This document shows positions 6,349 through 11,804 of a stretch of DNA of 11,804 bases, piece by piece. A program made the translations under genes and the position numbers. The number at the start of each line of letters is the position of its first letter. The first letter of the stretch is position 1. Origin of the DNA: Chloroflexota bacterium (GTDB lineage Bacteria > Cyanobacteriota > Vampirovibrionia > Obscuribacterales > Obscuribacteraceae); the NCBI GenBank assembly GCA_005240105.1, contig SBAT01000397.1, forward strand, positions 1 to 11,804. The letters are read 5' to 3'. Below the pieces are notes generated by a model. It was given only the letters and a program-made list of their open reading frames with translations, did not search any database and had not been told where the DNA came from.

Positions 6349-7131
6349 ATGTTTGGACGTAGATGCTCTGTTATCGGCGTAATTCATCTTCCACCTTTGC
6401 CTGGATCAGCCGGCTACAACGGTAACATGGAAGAAATCCTAGGTAGCGCGCTTGATGATGCGATGACATACAAAGAAGAAAGTGTCGATGCTCTTTTGGT
6501 AGAGAACATGCACGATGCGCCTTACCTAAAAGGACGGGTGGAGCCCGAGACAGTGGCAGCAATGGCGGTTGTGGCTAACGCTGTTAAATATGAGACCGTA
6601 TTACCAGTCGGCATTCAACTATTGGCAGCAGCCAATATTGAAGCACTTGGTGTGGCGGTTGCTTGTGGTTCCGATTTTATCCGAGTAGAAGGATTTGTAT
6701 ACGCGCACGTGGGCGACGAAGGGATGCATGAGTCATCAGCGGCAGCACTTATGCGCAGACGTGCTTACCTTAAGGCTGGTCATATACGCGTGTTTGCAGA
6801 CATCAAGAAAAAGCATTCTGCTCATGCCATAACAGCAGATGTGAGTCTCACGGAAACCGCCCGCACAGCGGAATTTTTCGGAGCTGACGGCGTAATTGTC
6901 ACTGGCGGCTTTACAGGCGAACCCGCCGATATTCGTGAAGTCGAATCAGTGCGCCTGGCTACCTCAGCTAAAGTGCTTGTTGGTTCGGGTGTAACCGTAG
7001 ACAATATACGTGAATTTTCTGAACACGCAGATGCCTTGATCGTCGGCTCCGCTTTCAAGTACAACGGCGATTGGCGCAATCGAGTTGATCAAGAGCGCGT
7101 CAAACGCCTGATGGCATCGGCTACGAAGTGA
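6349..7131 (+). CDS. btpA: BtpA/SgcQ-family TIM-barrel protein
   Basis: 260 residues, full length for the BtpA family. The signature near the N-terminus, VIGVIHLPPLPGSAGYNG (8-25), is clear. Later strands show VENMHDAPY, SDFIRVEGFVYAHVGDEG, VFADIKKKHSAHA and a C-terminal VGSGVTVDNI...ADALIVGSAFK, resembling the phosphate-binding end of TIM barrels. BtpA was first described as needed for photosystem I accumulation in cyanobacteria, but relatives (SgcQ) occur widely in non-photosynthetic bacteria and no reaction is established to my knowledge. The ATG follows the kynB stop without a gap, with SD GGGAG at 6337-6341 (7-base spacing), so it is co-expressed with kynB. A role in the kynurenine or asparagine pathway is possible but inferred only from position. 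Confidence 0.9.
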   Translation: MFGRRCSVIGVIHLPPLPGSAGYNGNMEEILGSALDDAMTYKEESVDALLVENMHDAPYLKGRVEPETVAAMAVVANAVKYETVLPVGIQLLAAANIEALGVAVACGSDFIRVEGFVYAHVGDEGMHESSAAALMRRRAYLKAGHIRVFADIKKKHSAHAITADVSLTETARTAEFFGADGVIVTGGFTGEPADIREVESVRLATSAKVLVGSGVTVDNIREFSEHADALIVGSAFKYNGDWRNRVDQERVKRLMASATK

Positions 7132-7144
7132 GGACACACCCTTT

Positions 7145-7305
7145 TGTCATTTCGAGCGGAGGCGCAGCCGCAGTCGAGAAATCTTCCGCAGCGATCCGAC
7201 AATCGTCCACAGAACTATGAACGACTATCCGTCACGGAAGATCTCTCCACTCCTTCGCTAACGCTCAGTCGGTCGAGATGACAAAGGGAAATGGTCGAAA
7301 TGACA
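7145..7305. repeat. Palindromic dispersed repeat, copy 2, with a nested end
   Basis: The left arm (7145-7188) starts TGTCATTTCGAGCGGAGG and contains GAGAAATCTTCCG. The right arm (7236-7283), reverse-complemented, starts TGTCATCTCGACCGA and ends in AGAGATCTTCCG. Flanks are CCTTT on the left and AAAGGG on the right. A further end-like piece, GGTCGAAATGACA (7293-7305), follows; it matches the left terminus better than the main right arm does, hinting at nested or repeated insertion. It lies between btpA and the small gene at 7334 and could also act as a transcription barrier. Confidence 0.8.
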
Positions 7306-7333
7306 AGACCAATACACAAAGCAAGGACACAAA

Positions 7334-7519
7334 ATGCAAGTAGCAATCGACAGAGAATACCTAGTCCGCACAATTGATCATCTTGAGCGCGAGAAGCACG
7401 AACACAACACGAAGTTCGCCGGTAACCCAAAGCACGAACACTGTTTGCCGCGCTTTGACACGGCTATCGGCAAACTCAAAGAAGAATTGGCCAAAGTTAC
7501 ACAGGAACGGTCCAACTAG
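7334..7519 (+). CDS. Small unrecognised protein, 61 residues
   Basis: The start is supported by SD AAGGA (7323-7327), 6 bases before the ATG. The product is highly charged and probably helical: DREYLVRTIDHLEREKHEH at 6-24, then a loop (NTKFAGNPKHEHCLPRF), then a second helix (DTAIGKLKEELAKVTQERSN). This is a helical-hairpin or coiled-coil pattern. It has five His and one Cys, no membrane segment and no signal peptide. It follows repeat copy 2 and converges with the methyltransferase gene, so it is probably its own unit. Function unknown. Confidence 0.65.
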   Translation: MQVAIDREYLVRTIDHLEREKHEHNTKFAGNPKHEHCLPRFDTAIGKLKEELAKVTQERSN

Positions 7520-7547
7520 AAAATCATGACAAAATCCAATTGCCACT

Positions 7548-8237
7548 CTACATGCGCGTCGGGCACAATTGTGGAAGCGATTCGGTAATTGCATAAGCGG
7601 CGATACCAAACGCGACAGCTACGTTCAAAGACTCTTTCATACCTCGCATAGGTAAGTGGCACACGATGTCGCTGTAATGAAGGACCTCTGCTGATAGGCC
7701 CGTTACTTCGTTACCGACAATTAGGCACATCGGAATTTTTAATGCTCCGTTGGCTAAAAGTTCGGACACTGCCTGGCTATTCTCGGTTCGTTCCAAGCCG
7801 ACAATCTGATATCCCAATTTCTGCAATGGCAGAATGACTTTGAGAGCGGATGATACATAATTCCAAGCAACAGTATCTTCAGCACCAAGACTTGTCTTAG
7901 CAATTTCCTTGCGTGGCGGATTTCCTGTAATGCCACATAAAACTAGTCGAGAGATGCCCGCTCCATCAGCGGTACGAAAAATCGAACCAACATTCCAGAG
8001 GCTACGCACGTCCTCACAGACCACAACAATAGGCTCAAGCTTAGGATCGTTTATAGTCTCATGTGTAAATAAGTGTTCGGTTAGCCTCTCTGAACGCTCA
8101 TCCATCTTGGTTGAGTAAAGCAACGACCGGTAGAACATTGGCTTAGAGCAAACCAAGCATAAGCCGCTTGCCGGTGATGGATCGGCAGGCAGCTCAAATG
8201 TCTCTTTGCAGTCTAGATGCGGGCAGCGCGTTAACAT
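7548..8237 (-). CDS. SPOUT (TrmH/SpoU) RNA 2'-O-methyltransferase with N-terminal zinc ribbon
   Basis: 229 residues. The C-terminal about 160 carry the three SpoU motifs: EDVRSLWNVGSIFRTADGAG (75-94, N82 and R88), LIVGNEVTGLS (172-182, E177) and LPMRGMKESLNVAVAFGIAAY (195-215). These bind S-adenosylmethionine in the SPOUT knot and place the RNA ribose. The first about 32 residues hold CPHLDC and CLVC (C5, C10, C27, C30), a probable zinc ribbon in place of the usual L30e-like RNA-binding domain. The target (tRNA or rRNA) cannot be told. The ATG at 8237 has AGGG very close upstream; it is kept because it includes the Cys pairs. Divergent from the MerC-like gene and convergent with the small gene ending at 7519. 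Confidence 0.92.
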   Translation of the reverse strand: MLTRCPHLDCKETFELPADPSPASGLCLVCSKPMFYRSLLYSTKMDERSERLTEHLFTHETINDPKLEPIVVVCEDVRSLWNVGSIFRTADGAGISRLVLCGITGNPPRKEIAKTSLGAEDTVAWNYVSSALKVILPLQKLGYQIVGLERTENSQAVSELLANGALKIPMCLIVGNEVTGLSAEVLHYSDIVCHLPMRGMKESLNVAVAFGIAAYAITESLPQLCPTRM

Positions 8238-8330
8238 AGCCCTATTTTATGTAATGTAAGGCTGCAAAGCATCATTAAATCGTGTATAGTTTCAGTCCTA
8301 ATTGGTCAAAATCATGGGTTAGAAATCATC

Positions 8331-8729
8331 ATGGAAAGCAATACCAGCTGGAGTGAAAGAGGCGCCGCCTTCTGCAATGTCTTGTCCGTTGTCGGACCTT
8401 CCGTATGCATTGTCCACTGCTTGGCGATGCCCGTGTTGCTGGCAGTTATGCCTGCCATTGACCTAGGCATCAGTGACGAAACACTAGCTTTGATAATATT
8501 GCCGTTTTGCGCATTGGCCATAACATTGGGATATCTCAAGCATGGACAAAAGAAGGTCCTCGCTTCAATGTGTATTGGATTATCACTGGTGATTTTTGGC
8601 AGCTTCTTCGCTGAGAACATGATCGGACCAGCCGGTGAAATCCCAATAAATGTATTAGGCAGCGTATTTCTAATTGCTGCCAGCGTAATGAATCACAGAT
8701 TGCGCAGTTGCTTCGGCCACGACCACTAG
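8331..8729 (+). CDS. MerC-domain membrane protein
   Basis: 132-residue inner-membrane protein with about four hydrophobic segments (roughly 31-48, 51-68, 78-95, 104-120). The MerC signature PSVCIVHCLAMPVLLAVMP (23-41) supplies C26, H29 and C30 at the start of the first helix, the likely metal-binding site. The C-terminus ends SCFGHDH, adding C127, H130 and H132. Classical MerC takes up Hg(II), but no merA, merR, merT or merP is seen here, and chromosomal MerC-domain proteins probably handle other metals. It stands next to a metal sensor and a His-rich protein, which suggests nickel, cobalt, zinc or copper rather than mercury; this is inference. The SD is weak. It ends about 100 bases before the convergent regulator gene. 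Confidence 0.85.
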   Translation: MESNTSWSERGAAFCNVLSVVGPSVCIVHCLAMPVLLAVMPAIDLGISDETLALIILPFCALAITLGYLKHGQKKVLASMCIGLSLVIFGSFFAENMIGPAGEIPINVLGSVFLIAASVMNHRLRSCFGHDH

Positions 8730-8832
8730 CTAGCAAGAAGCGAAGCAAGAGCTGCGATAAGCAGGTCGCCACTGAGCGAAGAAGGGCAGCCGGCTGGCAA
8801 GTGAAGGTCGAGCGGTACGCGAGACCGGAACG

Positions 8833-9111
8833 TTATTTAAGATATGCCTTGACTATATCTACCAGCATTTGAGCTGCCTTCGATTGCTCGGCTGAGGGTT
8901 TTTCGTCTTGATCTAACACGTGACAACGGATTTGATCTTCCATAATTTCGGCCATCAGTCCATTAATGGCACCACGGCAGGCAGCAATGGTTTGCAGTAT
9001 CGAAGCGCATTCTTGATCTGATTCCAAGGCCTTTTCAACAGCCGCTAACTGCCCACGGATGCGCTTTACACGGTTTATCAGTTTCGGCTTGTCCTTGATT
9101 TCATGTGACAT
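8833..9111 (-). CDS. CsoR/RcnR-family metal-responsive repressor (DmeR-like)
   Basis: 92-residue all-helical tetrameric repressor of the family that senses Cu(I), Ni/Co or formaldehyde. The sequence (MSHEIKDKPKLINRVKRIRG, then AACRGAINGLMAEIMEDQIRCHV) is closest to the RcnR/DmeR nickel-cobalt branch. In RcnR numbering H3, C35 and H64 are present, but position 60 is Gln instead of His, and an extra Cys is at 63, next to H64. The start is the ATG at 9111 behind SD AAGGA (9119-9123, 7-base spacing), which places His at position 3; a TTG at 9141 is less likely. It is divergent from the His-rich gene across a shared operator, so it probably represses both itself and that gene. The inducer is uncertain because of the changed ligands. 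Confidence 0.9.
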   Translation of the reverse strand: MSHEIKDKPKLINRVKRIRGQLAAVEKALESDQECASILQTIAACRGAINGLMAEIMEDQIRCHVLDQDEKPSAEQSKAAQMLVDIVKAYLK

Positions 9112-9145
9112 GGAATGATCCTTACAAACCCGAGTTAACAAGTAT

Positions 9146-9171
9146 TATAGTATACCCCCGTATAGTATACT
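9146..9171. promoter_or_regulatory. Predicted CsoR/RcnR-type operator and divergent promoters
   Basis: Two copies of TATAGTATAC (9146-9155 and 9161-9170) flank a run of five C (9155-9159). This matches the style of CsoR/RcnR sites, in which a G/C tract lies between AT-rich repeats resembling TACT/AGTA. It contains TATACT on both strands (9166-9171 plus; 9149-9154 minus), usable as -10 boxes for the two divergent genes. Metal-free repressor bound here would cover both promoters. Binding is inferred from family and position. Confidence 0.7.
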
Positions 9172-9219
9172 GAGTCATTAGTTCAAACAAGAAGAAACCC
9201 TTTGAAAGGAGTCCATAAA

Positions 9220-9558
9220 TTGAACTGCAATACACATAACGGTCACGATCACAAACATGGCGACAATTGCGGTCACCAAGCTATTAAGCATGATGGTCAT
9301 ACTGATTATCTGCACGATAACCACTTGCACCATGTGCATGATACACACGTCGATGAGCACACACTGTCTGTCGGTGGTTCCAATCAAGCCGCCTGCACAA
9401 CTGGTCACGACTGCAGCAGCCATGACACTGCGCACAAGCATGGCGACAACTGCGGTCACAATGGAGTGCCACATGGTGATCACGTAGACTATCTGGTCAA
9501 CGGTCACTTGCACAACTCCCACAGCGGACACTGCGATGATCACGGTAAGGTGTCGTAA
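9220..9558 (+). CDS. Duplicated histidine-rich metal-binding protein
   Basis: 112 residues from the proposed TTG start, with 26 His and 6 Cys. It consists of two copies of a 37-residue unit (11-47 and 72-108, offset 61): HKHGDNCGH, then KHDGHTDYLHDNHLHH in unit 1 and PHGDHVDYLVNGHLHN in unit 2, ending DEH or DDH. No signal peptide or membrane segment is seen, so it is probably a cytoplasmic metal buffer or chaperone for nickel, zinc or cobalt. I recall similar uncharacterised His-rich proteins in other bacteria, but no defined function. Start choice: AAAGGAG (9205-9211) stands 8 bases before TTG 9220; an upstream TTG at 9202 would overlap the SD. Likely repressed by the neighbouring sensor and closed by the terminator at 9585-9611. 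Confidence 0.85.
   Translation: MNCNTHNGHDHKHGDNCGHQAIKHDGHTDYLHDNHLHHVHDTHVDEHTLSVGGSNQAACTTGHDCSSHDTAHKHGDNCGHNGVPHGDHVDYLVNGHLHNSHSGHCDDHGKVS
9250..9543 (+). repeat. Internal tandem duplication in the His-rich gene
   Basis: The segments 9250-9360 and 9433-9543 encode the two 37-residue His-rich units. Both begin CACAAACATGGCGACAA or the near-identical CACAAGCATGGCGACAA and stay recognisable to the end. The spacer between them (residues 48-71) carries two extra Cys (C59, C65). Confidence 0.8.
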
Positions 9559-9584
9559 AAGATACTCCGTTTAAAACTTGTGAG

Positions 9585-9611
9585 AGGGGAAGAGCTAGCT
9601 CTTCCCTTTTT
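9585..9611 (+). terminator. Rho-independent terminator after the His-rich gene
   Basis: GGGAAGAGCTAGCTCTTCCC (9587-9606) is a perfect palindrome, extended by an outer G-T and A-T pair, and is followed by TTTTT (9607-9611). It starts about 27 bases after the stop codon. A stable stem with a U-tract on the plus strand makes this a convincing terminator. Confidence 0.9.
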
Positions 9612-9631
9612 GCTTGGTGACGTGTTCCCTT

Positions 9632-9747
9632 TGTCATTCTGCAAAGCGAAGAGTATCTTCCAGCGTGTGTCCGAAGTACTCAGTCTATGGGCGAAGTTAC
9701 AACGGATCGCCATTACAAGATTCTTCGGCTGGCGCCTCAGAATGACA
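9632..9747. repeat. Palindromic dispersed repeat, copy 3
   Basis: The left arm (9632-9665) begins TGTCATTCTGCAAAGCGAAG and contains GAGTATCTTCC. The right arm (9716-9747), reverse-complemented, begins TGTCATTCTGAGGCGCC and contains GAAGAATCTTG. Flanks are CCCTT on the left and AAAGGG on the right, as at the other copies. About 50 bases lie between the arms. It sits between the terminator of the His-rich gene and the stop codon of the RND permease, ending 12 bases from that stop. Confidence 0.82.
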
Positions 9748-9759
9748 AAGGGTCCGGGC

Positions 9760-11804
9760 TTACTCGTCTCGGGAGCCGATTAATTGCTCTTCTTCCGAAT
9801 GAGAGTGTGTTCCGTTATGAGCAAATCCCTTTTTGTACAGACGGCTGATTTTGCCAACTATCCACATCTGGAAGTCGTCAATGTAGGTGAAGACAACAGG
9901 CACTACAACCAGAGTTAAAAGAGTCGATGTGATAAGACCACCAACAACGGCCACTGCCATAGGGGCTCGAGCTTCTGCACCGGCACCAAACTTGAGGGCA
10001 ATTGGCATCATACCGGCAATCATAGCCACAGTCGTCATCACAATTGGACGCATACGGGCTTGTCCTGATTTGACAATAGCTTCAGCTCTGCCCATACCTT
10101 CCTTCATAGCCACAATGCAGTATTCAACTAATAAAATCGCATTCTTAGTGACTAGACCCATGAGCATCACGATGCCGATTAGAGCATAGAAGCCTAATGA
10201 TTCACGGGCTATAACAAGCGCCATCAGCGCACCACCCAGAGACAAGGGCAATGAAACCATAATCGTAATTGGATGAAGAAATCCACCAAACAACAGCACG
10301 AGCACTGCATAAATAAGCAGAATACCAACTGCTAAAGCCCAGGAGAAGCCAGAGAAGATGTCTCTTTGAATTTCAACATCACCGGCTGGAATGTTTTTCA
10401 CGCTCTGCGGCATTTCTTTATAAGCCGGCAGTTTATGCACTTTTTCCAGAGCCTGTCCAAGCGTCAAATTATTGGCCAAACTAGCATCAATTGTTACCTG
10501 GCGCAGACGATCAAAACGATCAACTTGTGCAGGACCACTGCCATAACGCACTGAAGCCACAGAAGCTAGTGGCACCAATTTGCCGTCCAGTCTTGAGACA
10601 CGCAAATTACCAATTACTTGCGGATCCAAACGATAGCGAGGATCAAGCTGAACACGTATGTTGATTTGCCTATCCTGTAAATTGAATTTCGCCAAATTTG
10701 CATCAACATCGCCTAGCGTGGCAATCAATGCCGTACGGGCGATTGAATTAACAGAAACCCACTGTTCAGCTACCTTGGCAAAGTCCGGAATGATTTGAAT
10801 CTCCGGTCTTTCCAGCGAGGCACTGGATACAATATCCGACAAGCCGCTAATACCTCGCATTTGCTCTTCTAGGGCATTAGCAGTCTTAGCCAGGGCTTCT
10901 CCATCGTCACTAGCCAGGATGATCTTCAACTTGCCTGTGATACCACCTGTGACAGTAAATTTAAGTCTTGCGCCAGGTACGGTATTCAAGTCCGGTCTAA
11001 TATCATCCTCGAACTCCTGTTGAGAGAATTTGCGCTCTCCTTTTGGCTTGAGGGTGATAAAGATAGTACCCTTGCTCACTTCACCTGCTCCGGATGGTCT
11101 GCCGAATCTTCCTGTGCTAGCGCTACCAATTTGACATAGCGTGCTCTGCACTTCCGGGCGCTTCGTGACTATCGAACTTAAATCGTCAAAAGTCCGTTTG
11201 GTTTGCGCCAGAGTAGAGCCAGGGGGCAACTCAACAGACAAAATACTTTCGCCACGGTCGATATTACCCATGACGGAGGTCGGCATCATGCGAAACAGAC
11301 CAAGGCTGGCAATGAAAAAGGCCACGGCAACTAATACTGTTATCAATCTGTGGTGCAACGCCTTGTCCAATAAATTGTCGTAAATTTTGGAAAGCTTGTC
11401 GTGCATTGCTGATTCTTTGACAGGTTTCAAGAAATAAGCAGCCATCAGAGGAGTCAGCATACGAGCGACAACAAGCGAGAAAAATACCGCTGCAGTCACG
11501 ACTAGACCAAATTGCTTGAGGAATTTGCCCGGTATGCCACCCATGAAAGCCACAGGCACAAAAACAACAATAATGGTGGCAGTAGTAGCTACAACTGCTA
11601 AACCAATCTCATCGGCTGCTTCAAGCGCAGCTTTATAGGGAGTTTTGCCCATCCCCATATGGCGAACAATATTTTCAATTTCCACAATGGCGTCGTCAAC
11701 CAATACACCAATGACCAAAGCCAGTCCCAACAAAGACATGTTGTTCATCGTAAAGCCGGCTATTTGCATTACCAAAAATGTGGGGATTAGTGACAACGGC
11801 ATGG
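9760..11804 (-). CDS. RND multidrug efflux permease (HAE1 type), N-terminus outside window
   Basis: Inner-membrane, proton-driven subunit of a tripartite efflux pump (AcrB/MexB-like). About 681 codons are visible of a usual 1030-1080, so roughly 350-400 N-terminal residues are missing. Counting from the Met codon at 11802, the TM4 motif GLALVIGVLVDDAIVEIENI (26-45) has the proton-relay pair D36-D37, and TM10 has the partner lysine K553 (MGLVTKNAILLVEY). A large periplasmic porter and docking region lies between (about 175-480). The C-terminal helices (GGFLHPITIMVSLPLSLGGAL, GVVTSTLLT-like segment, VVPVVFTYID) are complete. The tail after the last helix is short and has a few His (AHNGTHSHSEEE). 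The export substrate cannot be told; HAE1 features fit drugs or hydrophobic compounds better than metal-exporting CzcA types. Confidence 0.95.
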   Translation of the reverse strand, partial: MPLSLIPTFLVMQIAGFTMNNMSLLGLALVIGVLVDDAIVEIENIVRHMGMGKTPYKAALEAADEIGLAVVATTATIIVVFVPVAFMGGIPGKFLKQFGLVVTAAVFFSLVVARMLTPLMAAYFLKPVKESAMHDKLSKIYDNLLDKALHHRLITVLVAVAFFIASLGLFRMMPTSVMGNIDRGESILSVELPPGSTLAQTKRTFDDLSSIVTKRPEVQSTLCQIGSASTGRFGRPSGAGEVSKGTIFITLKPKGERKFSQQEFEDDIRPDLNTVPGARLKFTVTGGITGKLKIILASDDGEALAKTANALEEQMRGISGLSDIVSSASLERPEIQIIPDFAKVAEQWVSVNSIARTALIATLGDVDANLAKFNLQDRQINIRVQLDPRYRLDPQVIGNLRVSRLDGKLVPLASVASVRYGSGPAQVDRFDRLRQVTIDASLANNLTLGQALEKVHKLPAYKEMPQSVKNIPAGDVEIQRDIFSGFSWALAVGILLIYAVLVLLFGGFLHPITIMVSLPLSLGGALMALVIARESLGFYALIGIVMLMGLVTKNAILLVEYCIVAMKEGMGRAEAIVKSGQARMRPIVMTTVAMIAGMMPIALKFGAGAEARAPMAVAVVGGLITSTLLTLVVVPVVFTYIDDFQMWIVGKISRLYKKGFAHNGTHSHSEEEQLIGSRDE

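Noticed and set aside
6349..7131. BtpA as evidence of photosynthesis
   Set aside because: The family is widespread in non-photosynthetic bacteria and no photosynthesis gene is seen here.
8331..8729. Mercury-resistance operon
   Set aside because: Only a MerC-domain protein is present; merA, merR, merT and merP are absent and the neighbouring sensor belongs to the CsoR/RcnR family.
8730..8832. GC-rich 100-base gap with CAGCCGGCTG palindrome, considered as a terminator or small RNA
   Set aside because: No T-tract follows on either strand and no promoter or conserved RNA fold was recognised.
9178..9543. Minus-strand 121-codon frame opposite the His-rich gene
   Set aside because: Its hydrophobic, valine- and methionine-rich product is the mirror of His/Asp codons; the plus frame has an SD, an internal protein repeat and a terminator.
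4519..9606. AGCTAGCT core shared by the toxin-antitoxin operator and the terminator at 9587
   Set aside because: The surrounding sequence and roles differ; an 8-base self-complementary core at the centre of palindromes is likely coincidence.
901..9747. Possibility that the three palindromic repeats are a CRISPR array
   Set aside because: They are kilobases apart, have long divergent arms and no regular short spacers, and no cas genes are present.

Overview
The window is a gene-dense bacterial chromosome segment of moderate GC, with short leaders, Shine-Dalgarno (SD)-led genes and ATGA-overlapped operons. It holds tryptophan-kynurenine catabolism genes on both sides of a toxin-antitoxin pair, then a metal-handling cluster, and ends in an RND efflux pump. 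The RND pump points to a Gram-negative cell envelope. Three dispersed palindromic elements with TGTCATTC-type ends lie between genes. The taxon cannot be fixed from this window; a btpA gene and the repeats would fit a non-photosynthetic cyanobacterial relative, but this is a weak guess.

Layout: (1) 1-2528, minus strand: an operon reading 3-hydroxyanthranilate dioxygenase, then ACMS decarboxylase (ATGA overlap), then a partial kynureninase that runs off the left edge. A palindromic repeat sits between the last two genes and supplies the C-terminus and stop codon of the decarboxylase. (2) 2529-2681: divergent promoter region. (3) 2682-3503, plus strand: unrecognised proline-rich protein. (4) 3604-3802, minus strand: probable frameshifted small membrane-protein gene. 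(5) 3853-4508, minus strand: VapC-type PIN toxin and Phd/YefM antitoxin (ATGA overlap), with a perfect 20-bp palindrome over the promoter. (6) 4643-7131, plus strand: operon of an R. etli-type asparaginase, kynurenine formamidase (kynB) and a BtpA-family TIM barrel. (7) 7145-7305: second palindromic repeat, followed by a 61-residue protein gene. (8) 7548-8237, minus strand: SPOUT RNA methyltransferase with a zinc ribbon. (9) 8331-9611: MerC-domain membrane protein, RcnR/DmeR-like metal sensor, and a duplicated histidine-rich protein divergent from the sensor across a C5-centred operator, closed by a strong terminator. (10) 9632-9747: third repeat, then the C-terminal two thirds of an RND permease on the minus strand.

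How they work together: KynB makes kynurenine, KynU yields anthranilate or 3-hydroxyanthranilate, the dioxygenase opens the ring to ACMS, and the decarboxylase diverts ACMS from quinolinate towards 2-aminomuconate. Tryptophan dioxygenase and kynurenine monooxygenase are not in the window. The sensor, histidine-rich protein and MerC-like protein look like a metal-responsive group. No wholly new system is proven. The points most worth a second look are the asparaginase-kynB-btpA operon, an Asp-to-Asn change at the PLP site of kynureninase, the altered ligand set of the metal sensor, and the repeat that has become part of a protein.
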